DNA of 64,000 nucleotides, from the NCBI RefSeq assembly GCF_900114215.1, contig NZ_FOSG01000020.1, positions 1 through 64,000 of the forward strand. The letters are read 5' to 3'. Shown in pieces: positions 16,767 to 25,859 of this stretch. The position numbers were made by a program, and so were the translations under genes. Each line of letters starts with the position of its first letter. Position 1 is the stretch's first letter. Source of the stretch: Streptomyces mangrovi (GTDB lineage Bacteria > Actinomycetota > Actinomycetes > Streptomycetales > Streptomycetaceae). The notes beneath the pieces were generated by a model, which saw only the letters and a program-made list of their open reading frames with translations, was not told the DNA's origin and did not search any database.

Positions 16767-16957
16767 GGTCCCATCGTCGCAGACATGCGGGCGAGGCGTG
16801 GGCGCACGGGCGGCGGGAACGGTCCGGGCCCGGGGCCTGACGGAGGGGCGGCGGAAGGGTTTCGGAGGCGGGGCGGGGGAGAGGGCGGGGGAAGGGTGTG
16901 GGGCGGCGCGGCACAATGCGGTGGGCGTCGGGCTCCGCCTCCTGGCACACTTCCGAC

Positions 16958-17422
16958 ATGACCACGCTCAAGACCCGGCTCCAGGACGACCTCACCGCGG
17001 CGATCAGGGCGCGCGACGAGCTGCGCTCCTCCACCCTCCGCCTCACGCTGACCGCGATCCAGAAGGAGGAGGTGGCGGGCGAGAGCGCCCGCGAACTGTC
17101 CGACGCCGAGGTCGAGAAGATCATCACCCGTGAGGCCAAGAAGCGGCGCGAGGCGGCGGACGCGTTCGCCAAGGGCGGGCGCGCCGAGCAGGCCGAGCGG
17201 GAGCGCGCGGAGGGCGAGGTGCTCGCCGAGTACCTGCCCAAGCAGCTCACCGACGAGGAACTGGACGCGCTGGTGGCCGAGGCCGTGGCGGAGGCCAAGG
17301 CGGCCGGGGCCGAGGGGCCGAGGGCCATGGGCGCCGTGATGAAGATCGTGAACCCGAAGGTGGCGGGGCGCGCGGAGGGCGGCCGGGTGGCCGCCGCCGT
17401 CAAGAAGCGCCTGGCGGGCTGA
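16958..17422 (+). CDS. GatB/YqeY-domain protein
   Basis: 154 residues from ATG 16958. It is helical along its length and contains TLRLTLTAIQKEEV, REAKKRREAADAF, YLPKQLTDEELDALV and GAVMKIVNPKVAGRAEGGRV, matching the YqeY family, which resembles the tail domain of the GatB amidotransferase subunit. Its cellular role is unproven; a link to tRNA-dependent amidation is only implied by the fold. A strong terminator follows. Confidence 0.9.
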   Translation: MTTLKTRLQDDLTAAIRARDELRSSTLRLTLTAIQKEEVAGESARELSDAEVEKIITREAKKRREAADAFAKGGRAEQAERERAEGEVLAEYLPKQLTDEELDALVAEAVAEAKAAGAEGPRAMGAVMKIVNPKVAGRAEGGRVAAAVKKRLAG

Positions 17423-17460
17423 CCGCGGGCTCGCGGGCAAGCGGGCAGGCGGAGGAACGA

Positions 17461-17489
17461 CGGAGGGGCCCCGGTGCGGGGCCCCTCCG
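17461..17489. terminator. Bidirectional terminator
   Basis: 13-bp arms (CGGAGGGGCCCCG at 17461-17473, complement at 17477-17489) around GTG, between the convergent YqeY-like and PBP genes. Confidence 0.75.
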
Positions 17490-17538
17490 GTGTGTTCGTG
17501 TGCGTGTCTTCGTGAGCGCCGCGGCGCCGCCGCGCCGG

Positions 17539-19965
17539 CTACCGCGGGTCCCAGCCGCCGTCCTGGCCGGAGGTCTGCCAACCCCCGCTGCCGTTCGTGC
17601 CGTTGCCGCCGCCTGCGTCCCAGCCCCCGGCGGTGGAGGTGGCACCGATGCTGTCACCGCCCGTGTCGCCACCGGTGTCACCGCCGGTCACACCGCCCAC
17701 GGTGGTGCCGACCGTGGTGCCGTCGGTGGTGCCGCCCATGGTGCTGGTGCCTCCGCCCCCGCCAGGGCCCCCGTTGCCGCCTCCGCCGATGATGCCGGGC
17801 GGGAGGGAGATGTCGGGGAACGGGTTGCCGGGACGGCGGTCGCCGGGCTTGTCGTCGTCGCGGTCGCGGCCCTTGTCCTTCTTGTCACCGGTGTCGGCCC
17901 GCGGCACCCGGACGTCGTTGAAGGACTCGACGGGCTCGCCCTGGAGGGCGCCGGTCATCGCGGTCTTCCAGATGGGGCCGGGCAGACAGCCACCGCAGAC
18001 CTTGGGGTAGTACTGGCCGCCGATGGTGATGTCGTACATCTCCTGCGGGTCGCCGATGTCGTCGCCGACCCAGACGGCGGTGGAGAGGTTCGGGGTGTAG
18101 CCGACGAACCAGGCGTCCTTGCGGCCGTCCGTCGTACCGGTCTTGCCCGCGTTGTCGCGGTCGGTCAGACCGGCCCTCGTCCCGGTGCCGTCCTCCACCA
18201 CGCCCTTGAGCATCTTGTTGATGGAGTCCGCGATGTGCTCGGACATCGCCCGCTCGCACTTGGTCCGGGGGACCGGGAGCTTCTTGCCGTCGGCGTCGGT
18301 GACCTTCTCGATCGCGACCGGCGAGCAGTAGGTGCCGCGGTCGGCGAACGTGGCGTACGCGGCGGCCATGGTAAGCGGGCTGATGTTCTGCCCGCCCAGG
18401 AGCATCGCCGGCTTCTGTTCGACGGGCTTGCCGCTGCCGAGGTGGACACCCATCTTCCCGGCCGTCTCCACGACGTCGCACAGGCCGACCTTCTGGCCCA
18501 GATCGACGAAGTAGGTGTTGATCGACTTGCTGAGGGCGCCGGTCATGTCCCAGGTGCCCTTCTCGGACTCCAGCTCGTTCTGGACGTCCCAGCTGCCGCT
18601 GCCGTAGGGCTTGTTGCCGCAGACCTTGAACTCCCCCAGGCTGAAAGAGGTCTTCCAGTCGCTCTTGTAGGTGCTCGCGGGGCTGACGCCGTTGGCCATC
18701 GCGGCGGCTGCGATGATCGGCTTGAAGGTGGAACCGACCTGGAAGCCGTGGGTGCTGCCGCCCATGGAGTTGTCGACCGCGAGGTTGAGCAGGGTCTGGT
18801 TCTTCTTCTGGTCCAGGCCGTAGGGGCGGCTCTGAGCCATCGAGAGGATCTTCCCGGTACCGGGCTCGACCTGGACGACGGAGGCGGCCACGGGGTCGTT
18901 CTTGTAGACCTTGCTGGTGGCGGCTTCCGCGGCGGCCTTCTGCGCCTTGGGCGAGAGCGTGGTGCGGACCGTCAGACCGCCGCGCTTCCAGAGGTCCTTG
19001 CGCTCCTCCTCGGTCTTGCCGAAGGCCGGGTCGGTCAGGATGACCTTGCGGACGTAGTCGCAGAAGAAGCCCGCCCTGTCGGTGGCGGTGATGCAGCCGC
19101 TCTTCGGCTTGCTGACCTTGAGGCCCAGCTTCTTCTTCTTGGCCGCCGCGACGTCCGCCTTGCCGGCCGCCCCCGTCTCGGCCATGCGGTTGAGCACGAT
19201 GTTGCGGCGCTCGACCGCCCGGTCGGGGTAGTTGACGGGGTCGTAGTAGGTGGGGGACTGGACGAGCCCGGCGAGGAGCGCGGCCTCGTGGAGCTCCAGG
19301 TCGGCGGCGTTCTTGGAGAAGTAGCGCCGGGCCGCGGCCTCGATGCCGTACGCCTGCTGGCCGAAGAACGTGATGTTGAGGTAGTTCTCGAGGATCTGCT
19401 CCTTGCTGAGCTCCTCCTCGATCCTGATCGCGTACTTCAGTTCCTGGATCTTGCGGCCGATGGTCTGCTGGGTGGCCTCGGCGACCTTCTCCTGGTCGTC
19501 GCCGGCCTGCTCCACGAAGACGTTCTTGACGTACTGCTGGGTGAGGGTGGAGCCGCCCTCGGCGACCCCGCCCTGCTGCGCGTTCTTGTTCAGGGCGCGC
19601 ATCACGCTCTTGAGGTCGATCGCGCCGTGCTCGTAGAAGCGGGAGTCCTCGATCGCGACGATCGCCTTCCGCATGGTGGGGCTGATCTTCTTCAGCGGCA
19701 CCACGGTGCGGTCGCGGTAGTAGTCGGTCGCGATCAGGTTGCCCTCGGAGTCGAGGATCCGGTTCTTCTGGCTGAGCGGGGGGCGCTTGAAGTCCATGGG
19801 GATCTCGTCGAAGCTCTCGACGGTTCCCTTGGCGGCCAGCCCGAGGCCGCCGGCCACGGGCAGCGCGATACCCGCCAGCACCGCTCCCGAGAGCACGCTG
19901 ACACCGAGGAACTTGGCGGCCTGTTGGGTCCCGGACAGCCCGCCACCCGAGCGCTTGTTTGGCAT
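17539..19965 (-). CDS. Class A penicillin-binding protein (glycosyltransferase-transpeptidase)
   Basis: 808 residues, bifunctional cell-wall synthase. A short cytoplasmic tail and one membrane anchor (about residues 20-45) lead to a GT51 glycosyltransferase domain with EDSRFYEHGAID (catalytic Glu106), GGSTLTQQYVKN and RKIQELKYAI. The transpeptidase domain follows with S412-T-F-K415, a SxN element (SKSINT) and KTGTTDGRKDAW. The last 100 residues are a Gly/Thr/Ser-rich disordered tail. A TAGGCT -10 lies 6 nt before the ATG, so the mRNA is probably leaderless. It is divergent from wblA, as in S. coelicolor (from memory). Confidence 0.95.
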   Translation of the reverse strand: MPNKRSGGGLSGTQQAAKFLGVSVLSGAVLAGIALPVAGGLGLAAKGTVESFDEIPMDFKRPPLSQKNRILDSEGNLIATDYYRDRTVVPLKKISPTMRKAIVAIEDSRFYEHGAIDLKSVMRALNKNAQQGGVAEGGSTLTQQYVKNVFVEQAGDDQEKVAEATQQTIGRKIQELKYAIRIEEELSKEQILENYLNITFFGQQAYGIEAAARRYFSKNAADLELHEAALLAGLVQSPTYYDPVNYPDRAVERRNIVLNRMAETGAAGKADVAAAKKKKLGLKVSKPKSGCITATDRAGFFCDYVRKVILTDPAFGKTEEERKDLWKRGGLTVRTTLSPKAQKAAAEAATSKVYKNDPVAASVVQVEPGTGKILSMAQSRPYGLDQKKNQTLLNLAVDNSMGGSTHGFQVGSTFKPIIAAAAMANGVSPASTYKSDWKTSFSLGEFKVCGNKPYGSGSWDVQNELESEKGTWDMTGALSKSINTYFVDLGQKVGLCDVVETAGKMGVHLGSGKPVEQKPAMLLGGQNISPLTMAAAYATFADRGTYCSPVAIEKVTDADGKKLPVPRTKCERAMSEHIADSINKMLKGVVEDGTGTRAGLTDRDNAGKTGTTDGRKDAWFVGYTPNLSTAVWVGDDIGDPQEMYDITIGGQYYPKVCGGCLPGPIWKTAMTGALQGEPVESFNDVRVPRADTGDKKDKGRDRDDDKPGDRRPGNPFPDISLPPGIIGGGGNGGPGGGGGTSTMGGTTDGTTVGTTVGGVTGGDTGGDTGGDSIGATSTAGGWDAGGGNGTNGSGGWQTSGQDGGWDPR

Positions 19966-20361
19966 GAGGGCAGCCTACGTTCTCAATCGCCGGACAGGTG
20001 TGCGTGTGTTCGCCTACGCTGTATCACGTCTGACACGGTCGTTCGGTTCCTTGTCAACTCAGGGTTCACTCCATCAGGTGTTGAGATGTGACCGAATTGC
20101 AATCCGGTGTCAGGAAACATCCAGCTCCAACCTCTTGAGATATGCACCCAATGCCCGTTTTCGGGTAATGGGTCGAAATCATTCTTCGGTCACTCCGTTG
20201 GGTGATCTGCCACGCACCCATAGTCCGTTCGGGCCATTCAAGATTGGGCCCGTCGGGGGTGTTGCGCCCTGGCCACCTTCCGTAACGTCCTGCCCTGGCA
20301 GCGGTGAATATGCCGTCTGCCGCCGTGGGGGAGCCTCGATTCGGGAGAGGACGGCGCCGGC
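19966..20361. promoter_or_regulatory. Long regulatory region between PBP gene and wblA
   Basis: About 400 bases without a gene and with lower GC than the surroundings. It holds the -10 TAGGCT of the PBP gene (19972-19977, minus strand), a near-perfect 18-bp dyad at 20091-20108 (ACCG-N-ATTGCAAT-N-CGGT), and an imperfect 12-bp-arm hairpin with a TTTT loop at 20146-20173. Its length and structure fit a heavily regulated wblA promoter with a long leader. Confidence 0.6.
19972..19977 (-). promoter_or_regulatory. -10 element of PBP gene (leaderless)
   Basis: TAGGCT on the minus strand, separated from the ATG by six bases, places the transcription start at the start codon. Confidence 0.55.
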
Positions 20362-20721
20362 ATGGGCTGGGTTACCGACTGGAGCGCGCAGGCGGCCTGC
20401 CGCACTGCGGATCCGGATGAACTGTTCGTACAGGGGGCGGCACAGAACCGCGCCAAGGCGGTCTGCACCGGATGCCCGGTGCGCACCGAGTGCCTGGCCG
20501 ACGCCCTGGACAACCGTGTGGAGTTCGGTGTCTGGGGCGGCATGACCGAGCGGGAGCGAAGAGCGCTGCTGCGCCGCCGCCCGACGGTCACCTCCTGGCG
20601 GCGGCTGCTGGAGACCGCGCGCACCGAGTACGAGCGCGGCGCGGGCCTGCTGCCCGTGGAAGTCGAGATGCGCGAGCACGACGCGCGGCGCTACAGCGGC
20701 GACTACGCCGCCGCGGGCTGA
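20362..20721 (+). CDS. wblA: WhiB-like iron-sulfur regulator WblA
   Basis: 119 residues. The four Wbl cysteines are present: Cys in AQAACRTADP, the CTGC pair, and Cys in PVRTEC, together binding a [4Fe-4S] cluster. GVWGG turn and RERRALLRRRP basic stretch follow. The opening MGWVTDWSAQAACR and the location beside the class A PBP and ArsA-like genes point to WblA, which in known streptomycetes drives the switch to sporulation and represses antibiotic production. GGGAGAGGAC precedes the ATG. Confidence 0.93.
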   Translation: MGWVTDWSAQAACRTADPDELFVQGAAQNRAKAVCTGCPVRTECLADALDNRVEFGVWGGMTERERRALLRRRPTVTSWRRLLETARTEYERGAGLLPVEVEMREHDARRYSGDYAAAG

Positions 20722-20873
20722 AACCGTTCTCCGGTCCCGGTCCCGGGCCACGGGCTCTCGGCAGGGTCCGGCGGAGGCGGAGGACACGGGCCGGCGGGAC
20801 ACCGCCTTCGGCGGAGACGCCCACGGCGGCGGCCGGGAGACCGGCAGGGCCGGCGGTACGGCCGCCGCCGGTG

Positions 20874-22151
20874 CTAGGCGGGCTCGACGCCGGGCTGTTC
20901 CGCCAGACGCCCGCCGATCGCCCGCAGTCCCTCCAGGTCGTGCACATCGCCCGGCAGCGCGGCGACCTCGGCCACCGGCACCTCCGGGTGCAGCGCGGCG
21001 AAACGGTCGCGCGTACGCCGCTCGCGCGCCAGGACGTGCATCCGCTCCGCGTGCAGCCTCAGCATGCCCGCGGCCAGCCGTTCGGCCGTCGCGGGAGAGG
21101 AGGGGGAGTCCTCGGGGAGATCGACGATGCCTTCCTCCTCGAGATTCTCCGCGGCCGCCAGCGCCCGCTCCGCGCTGAGGTGGGCCGCCTCGCTGCCGTG
21201 CATCCGGTTCAGCACGAGTCCCGCCAGCGGCATCCGGTCCGCCGCCAGCCGCTCGACGAAGTACGCCGCCTCGCGCAGCGCGTCACGCTCCGGGGCCGCC
21301 ACCACCAGGAACGCCGTCCCCGGCGCCTGGAGCAGCCGGTACGTGGCGTCGGCGCGGGTGCGGAAGCCGCCGAACATCGTGTCCATCGCCGCCACGAACG
21401 TCTGCATGTCGCGCAGCAGCCCCGTCCCCAGCAGCTTGTTGAGCAGCCCGGTGAACACCGACAGCCCGGACACGCCCAGGTTCATGAACCTCATCCCCGC
21501 CCGGCCGCCGGCCTTCGCCGGGGCCGTCAGCAGCCTGATGAACCGCCCGTCCAGGAACGACCCCAGGCGCTTGGGCGCGTCCAGGAAGTCCAGCGCGGAA
21601 CGGCTCGGCGGGGTGTCCACGATGATCAGGTCCCACTCGTCGCCCGCGCGGAGCTGGCCGAGCTTCTCCATGGCCATGTACTCCTGCGTCCCCGCGAAAC
21701 CGGCCGACAGCGACTGGTAGAAGGGGTTCTCCAGGATCGCGCGGGCCCGCTCGGGGTCGGTGTGGGCCTCGACGATCTCGTCGAAGGTCCGCTTCATGTC
21801 GAGCATCATCGCGTGCAGCTCGCCGCCCGGCGCGCCGTCGACGCCCTCGACCCGGCGCGGGGTGTTGTCCAGTTCGGTCAGGCCCATCGACTGGGCCAGC
21901 CGGCGGGCCGGGTCGATGGTCAGGACGACGACCTTCCGGCCGCGCTCGGCCGCCCGTACGCCCAGGGCCGCGGCCGTCGTCGTCTTGCCCACGCCGCCCG
22001 CCCCGCAGCAGACCACGATCCGGGTGCCGGGGTCGTCGATCAGCGCGTCGACGTCCAGCACCGGAAGCGTGCCCAGCCCGGGTGCCTGTCCGTGCGCCTG
22101 TGTCCGGGACTGCGCCTGTGCGCTGCCCGCCTCGGCCGTCCGTGCCGTCAC
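20874..22151 (-). CDS. ArsA/GET3-like ATPase, second of a pair
   Basis: 425 residues. A disordered Gln/Ala-rich start is followed by Walker A GAGGVGKTT (about residues 50-58), switch-like VVVLTIDPARRLA, and DLIIVDTPPSRSALDFLDAP. It belongs to the deviant-Walker ATPase group of arsenite and tail-anchored-protein ATPases, but no metal-binding Cys triplet is evident, so arsenic transport is unlikely. Its start overlaps the end of the first paralogue (GTGA), so the two probably form a heterodimer. Role unknown. Confidence 0.88.
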   Translation of the reverse strand: MTARTAEAGSAQAQSRTQAHGQAPGLGTLPVLDVDALIDDPGTRIVVCCGAGGVGKTTTAAALGVRAAERGRKVVVLTIDPARRLAQSMGLTELDNTPRRVEGVDGAPGGELHAMMLDMKRTFDEIVEAHTDPERARAILENPFYQSLSAGFAGTQEYMAMEKLGQLRAGDEWDLIIVDTPPSRSALDFLDAPKRLGSFLDGRFIRLLTAPAKAGGRAGMRFMNLGVSGLSVFTGLLNKLLGTGLLRDMQTFVAAMDTMFGGFRTRADATYRLLQAPGTAFLVVAAPERDALREAAYFVERLAADRMPLAGLVLNRMHGSEAAHLSAERALAAAENLEEEGIVDLPEDSPSSPATAERLAAGMLRLHAERMHVLARERRTRDRFAALHPEVPVAEVAALPGDVHDLEGLRAIGGRLAEQPGVEPA

Positions 22152-23137
22152 CTGGCCACCCCCTGTTCACGCAGCTGTTCACGCAGCTCGCCGGCGAGCA
22201 GGTAGACGCCGGGCAGGTCGGCGCCCTCGGCCAGCAGCTCCAGTTCGTACGCGGGCAGCTCCAGCCCGGCTATCTCCGACCGCAACTCGCCCTCCAGCGC
22301 CAGCCGCTCGGCGTGCTCGTGGGTCTGGCGCAGCAGCGGGCCGATCAGCTGCTCGGCCCTGCCGCCGCGCCGCGCGCCGCCCAGGCCCGCCCGGGACAGC
22401 GCCTTGGCGATCTCGGTGCGGGACTCCTCGGCGGCCCGCACCGCCGCCCGGTCCAGTACCGCCGGCCGTGTCATGTTGACGAACACGCCGCCGACCGGCA
22501 GCCCGGTGGCGCGCAGCTCGGCGACTCCGTCCACGGTCTCCTGGACGGGCATCTCCTCCAGCAGGGTCACCAGGTGCACGGCGGTCTCGGAGGACTTGAG
22601 CACCCGCATCACGGCCTGGGCCTGGTTGTGGATCGGGCCGACCCGGGCCAGCCCGGCCACCTGGTCGTTGACGCCGAGGAAGCGGGTTATCCGCCCGGTG
22701 GGCGGCGCGTCCATGACCACCGCGTCGTAGACGAAGCCGCCGGCGCGGGTGCGGCGGCGCACCGCCTCGCAGACCTTGCCGGTGAGCAGGACGTCGCGCA
22801 CGCCGGGCGCGATGGTGGTGGCGAAGTCGATCGCGCCGAGCCGTTTCAGGGCGCGTCCCGCCCCGCCGAGCTTGTAGAACATCTGCAGGTAGTCCAGCAG
22901 TGCCTTCTCCGCGTCGACGGCCAGCGCGTACACCTCGCCGCCGCCCGGCCCCACGGCGATCTTCCGCTCCTCGTACGGCAGCGCCTCGGTCTCGAAGAGC
23001 TGGGCGATGCCCTGCCGCCCCTCGACCTCCACCAGGAGTGTGCGTTTGCCCTCCTCGGCGAGGGCGAGCGCGAGTGCGGCGGCGACCGTCGTCTTTCCGG
23101 TCCCGCCCTTGCCGGTCACCACATGCAGCCTGCTCAC
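22148..23137 (-). CDS. ArsA/GET3-like ATPase, first of a pair
   Basis: 329 residues from GTG 23137; a longer open frame to 23329 has no ribosome site. It starts SRLHVVTGKGGTGKTTVAAA with the deviant Walker A GKGGTGKTT at residues 8-16. DAVVMDAPPTGRITRFL forms the Walker B/switch region, and VEVEGRQGIAQLFE the switch I. A TAGGCT -10 lies 7 nt before the GTG (23145-23150), so the mRNA is probably leaderless. Paired with the next gene by overlap. Such pairs sit beside wblA across the genus (from memory); function unknown. Confidence 0.88.
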   Translation of the reverse strand: MSRLHVVTGKGGTGKTTVAAALALALAEEGKRTLLVEVEGRQGIAQLFETEALPYEERKIAVGPGGGEVYALAVDAEKALLDYLQMFYKLGGAGRALKRLGAIDFATTIAPGVRDVLLTGKVCEAVRRRTRAGGFVYDAVVMDAPPTGRITRFLGVNDQVAGLARVGPIHNQAQAVMRVLKSSETAVHLVTLLEEMPVQETVDGVAELRATGLPVGGVFVNMTRPAVLDRAAVRAAEESRTEIAKALSRAGLGGARRGGRAEQLIGPLLRQTHEHAERLALEGELRSEIAGLELPAYELELLAEGADLPGVYLLAGELREQLREQGVAR

Positions 23138-23144
23138 CCTTCGG

Positions 23145-23150
23145 AGCCTA
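23145..23150 (-). promoter_or_regulatory. -10 element of ArsA-like pair (leaderless)
   Basis: TAGGCT on the minus strand, 7 nt before the GTG at 23137. Confidence 0.55.
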
Positions 23151-23274
23151 ACCACCGGACGGGGGGAGTACGCGTGCGGATGGGCCATGGAGGTGCGCCC
23201 GGTCTCCGGCGGAGGCGGACCGGAGCGGCGCGGACACCGGGGGGAGGGCGCGCGGAAGGGCGCGCGGGAGGGGC

Positions 23275-23280
23275 TAAGGT
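23275..23280 (+). promoter_or_regulatory. -10 element of DUF4177 gene (leaderless)
   Basis: TAAGGT, 7 nt before ATG 23288, with no ribosome site in between. It faces the leaderless promoter at 23145-23150, giving a 125-bp divergent promoter pair. Confidence 0.55.
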
Positions 23281-23287
23281 CGGCCCC

Positions 23288-23446
23288 ATGACGAAGTGGG
23301 AATACGCGACCGTGCCGCTGCTCGTGCACGCGACCAAGCAGATCCTGGACACCTGGGGCGAGGACGGCTGGGAGCTGGTCCAGGTGGTGCCCGGCCCGAA
23401 CAACCCGGAGCAGCTCGTGGCGTACCTGAAGCGGGAGAAGCAGTGA
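23288..23446 (+). CDS. Small DUF4177 protein
   Basis: 52 residues. The pattern KWEYATVPL...ILDTWGEDGWELVQVVPG...AYLKR is typical of DUF4177, a small alpha/beta domain of unknown function. The mRNA appears leaderless. Its stop overlaps the RidA start (GTGA), so it is translated together with that gene. Confidence 0.88.
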   Translation: MTKWEYATVPLLVHATKQILDTWGEDGWELVQVVPGPNNPEQLVAYLKREKQ

Positions 23447-23919
23447 GCGACGCGGGCGGCTCGGTCGAGTCCAGGCTCGCGGAGCTGGGGCTGACCCTGC
23501 CGGAGGTGGTGGCGCCGCTGGCGTCGTACGTCCCGGCGGTGCTCTCCGGCTCCTACGTGTACACCGCCGGCCAGCTGCCGATGGTCGACGGCGCGCTGCC
23601 GGTGACCGGCAAGGTCGGCGCCGAGGTGACGCCGGAGGAGGCCGGGGAGCTGGCCCGGATCTGCGCGCTGAACGCTCTGGCGGCCGTGAAGTCGGTCGCC
23701 GGCGACCTGGACCGGATCGCCCGGGTCGTCAAGGTGGTCGGCTTCGTCGCCTCCGCTCCGGACTTCACCGGCCAGCCCGGTGTGGTCAACGGGGCCAGTG
23801 AGCTGCTGGGCGAGGTGCTGGGCGACAAGGGCGTGCACGCGCGCAGCGCGGTGGGCGTCGCGGTGCTGCCGGTCGACGCGCCGGTCGAGATCGAGATCCA
23901 GGTCGAGCTGGCGCACTGA
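23443..23919 (+). CDS. RidA-family protein
   Basis: 158 residues from GTG 23443. It has the chorismate-mutase-like RidA fold signatures: SGSYVYTAGQLPMVDG, ALAAVKSVAGDLDRI and ARSAVGVAVLPVDAPVEIEIQVEL. The Arg that in true RidA holds the imine substrate is seen here in VHARSAVGV. The family deaminates reactive enamines from amino-acid metabolism; this longer subgroup is less well defined. Confidence 0.85.
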   Translation: MSDAGGSVESRLAELGLTLPEVVAPLASYVPAVLSGSYVYTAGQLPMVDGALPVTGKVGAEVTPEEAGELARICALNALAAVKSVAGDLDRIARVVKVVGFVASAPDFTGQPGVVNGASELLGEVLGDKGVHARSAVGVAVLPVDAPVEIEIQVELAH

Positions 23920-24007
23920 GCCGCCGGGCGTACGGCCGTGGTGTCCGCGGTGCCCGCGGTGTCCGCGGTGTCCGAGGTCCGCACTCGAACATCGCGGCCC
24001 GCGGCCG

Positions 24008-24013
24008 TACGAT
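24008..24013 (+). promoter_or_regulatory. -10 element of Nudix gene (leaderless)
   Basis: TACGAT, 6 nt before ATG 24020, no ribosome site. Confidence 0.5.
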
Positions 24014-24019
24014 CCGGCC

Positions 24020-24964
24020 ATGCCGTCAACGCCGCCGTCATCCGCGTCTCCCGCCCGGCCGTCCGAGCCCCCGAGCGACGGGCAGTGGTACCCGCCCGAG
24101 TGGCCCGAGCGCATCCGCGCCCTGGCCGAGGGGCGGCTCACGCCCGTGCCCCCGCGCCGGGCGGCGACCGTGATGCTGCTGCGGGACTCCGGGGGCGGCC
24201 CGGCCGTCCACATGCTGCGCCGGCGCGCCTCCATGGCCTTCGCCGCGGGCGCGTACGCCTATCCCGGCGGCGGCGTGGATCCCCGCGACGAGGGCGCGGT
24301 CGCCTGGGCCGGCCCGGCGCGCGAGGAGTGGGCGCGGCGGCTCGGGGTGGAGGAGGCGGTCGCGCAGGCCGTCGTGTGCGCCGCCGTGCGCGAGACCTTC
24401 GAGGAGTCGGGCGTCCTGCTGGCCGGCCCGGACCCGGACACGGTCGTCGCCGATACCACCGGCGAGGACTGGGAGGCGGACCGCGCCGCCCTGGTGGCCC
24501 GCGAGCTGTCCTTCGCCGAGTTCCTCGCCCGCCGCGAGCTGGTCCTGCGCAGTGATCTGCTGGGCGCCTGGGCGCGCTGGATCACCCCGGAGTTCGAGGC
24601 GCGGCGCTACGACACCTGGTTCTTCGTCGCCGCCCTGCCCAAGGGGCAGCGCACCCGCGACGTCTCCGGCGAGGCCGACCGCACGGTGTGGATCCGCCCG
24701 GCGGACGCGGCCGCCGCCTACGACCGGGGCGAGCTGACGATGATGCCCCCGACGATCGCCACCCTGCGGCAGCTCATGCCGTACGCCGACGCCGCCGCGG
24801 CGCTGGAGGCCTCCGGGGAGCGGGACCTGACGCCCGTACTGGCCCGGGCGAGCCTGGAGGACGACGGATCCGGCGGGCAGCGGGTGGTGCTGAGCTGGCC
24901 GGGGCACGAGGAGTTCACCAAGCACGTGCCCACGGCCCGGCGGACGGCGGGGGGCGCGCCGTGA
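24020..24964 (+). CDS. Nudix hydrolase
   Basis: 314 residues. A Pro/Ser-rich start is followed by a Nudix domain: strand [25 protein letters not shown], and the catalytic helix [13 protein letters not shown] (RExxEExG with Phe in one slot). About 50 residues separate the Gly-loop from the helix, longer than the standard box, as in NUDT19-like and actinobacterial enzymes. It likely cleaves a nucleoside diphosphate linked to another group such as CoA. It overlaps the MBL hydrolase gene by GTGA. Confidence 0.85.
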   Translation: MPSTPPSSASPARPSEPPSDGQWYPPEWPERIRALAEGRLTPVPPRRAATVMLLRDSGGGPAVHMLRRRASMAFAAGAYAYPGGGVDPRDEGAVAWAGPAREEWARRLGVEEAVAQAVVCAAVRETFEESGVLLAGPDPDTVVADTTGEDWEADRAALVARELSFAEFLARRELVLRSDLLGAWARWITPEFEARRYDTWFFVAALPKGQRTRDVSGEADRTVWIRPADAAAAYDRGELTMMPPTIATLRQLMPYADAAAALEASGERDLTPVLARASLEDDGSGGQRVVLSWPGHEEFTKHVPTARRTAGGAP

Positions 24965-25791
24965 CCGACGCCTCCGCACTGCCCGGGCAGCCGCGCGGCG
25001 GCGCCATCGACGGCACGGGCACCGCCCGCGCGATGTGCGTGCTGGCGCCGAACCCCTCACCGATGACGCTGGACGGCACCAACACCTGGATCGTCGCCGA
25101 GCCGGACTCGCCGCTGGCGGTCGTCGTCGACCCCGGTCCGCTGGACGAGGGGCACCTGCGCCAGGTGATCGACACCGTCGAGCGGTCGGGCCGGCGGGTG
25201 GGGCTGACGCTGCTCACCCACGGCCACCGGGACCACGCCGAGGGAGCCGCCCGCTTCGCCGGGCTGACGGGGACGGCCGTACGCGCCCTCGACCCGGCGC
25301 TGCGGCTGGGGGAGGAGGGCCTGGCGGCCGGGGACGTGGTGACCACGGGCGGCCTGGAGCTGCGGGTGGTGCCCACGCCCGGGCACACCTCGGACTCCCT
25401 CAGCTTCCACCTGCCCGCCGACGGCGCGGTGCTGACCGGCGACACCGTCCTGGGGCGCGGCACGACGATGGTGGCCCACCCCGACGGGCGGTTGGGCGAA
25501 TACCTGGACTCCCTGCGGCGGTTGCGCTCGCTGACCGTGGACGACGGCGTGCGCACGGTGCTGCCGGGGCACGGACCGGTGCTGGACGACGCGCAGGGGG
25601 CCGTCGAGTACTACCTGGCGCACCGGGCGAGCCGGCTGGCGCAGGTGGAGACGGCCGTGGAGGCGGGCCACCGGACGCCGGGGGAGGTCGTGGCGCACGT
25701 CTACGCGGACGTGGACCGCTCGCTGTGGCCCGCCGCCGAGCTGTCGGTGCGGGCGCAGCTGGAGTACCTGGAGGAGCACGGCCTGGTGTGA
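24961..25791 (+). CDS. MBL-fold metallo-hydrolase
   Basis: 276 residues from GTG 24961. Metal motifs: THGHRDH (HxHxDH), PGHTSDS, TGDTVLG, and LPGHGP near the C-terminus. A C-terminal winged-helix-like segment ([38 protein letters not shown]) is the LACTB2-type extension, seen in endoribonuclease-like or thioesterase-like members. Coupled to the Nudix gene. Substrate unknown. Confidence 0.88.
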   Translation: MTDASALPGQPRGGAIDGTGTARAMCVLAPNPSPMTLDGTNTWIVAEPDSPLAVVVDPGPLDEGHLRQVIDTVERSGRRVGLTLLTHGHRDHAEGAARFAGLTGTAVRALDPALRLGEEGLAAGDVVTTGGLELRVVPTPGHTSDSLSFHLPADGAVLTGDTVLGRGTTMVAHPDGRLGEYLDSLRRLRSLTVDDGVRTVLPGHGPVLDDAQGAVEYYLAHRASRLAQVETAVEAGHRTPGEVVAHVYADVDRSLWPAAELSVRAQLEYLEEHGLV

Positions 25792-25802
25792 CGGGCCGTG
25801 CC

Positions 25803-25834
25803 TTCCGGGCTGTTCCTCTTCCGGGCTGTTCCTC
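25803..25834 (+). repeat. Tandem 16-bp repeat
   Basis: TTCCGGGCTGTTCCTC occurs twice head to tail in the short gap between the convergent MBL and Crp genes, followed by CGAAGAGG, which can pair with the repeat end. It may act in termination. Confidence 0.6.
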
Positions 25835-25859
25835 GAAGAGGAGGGGGAGGGGTCGGCGC

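Noticed and set aside
17500-20091. 863-residue plus-strand open frame opposite the PBP gene
   Set aside because: It has no domain motif and a strange Val/Gly/Leu-rich composition caused by reverse complement of high-GC codons; the minus-strand frame has complete PBP motifs.
20874-23137. Arsenic resistance operon
   Set aside because: The ATPases lack the Cys metal sites of ArsA and there is no arsB, arsC or arsR nearby.
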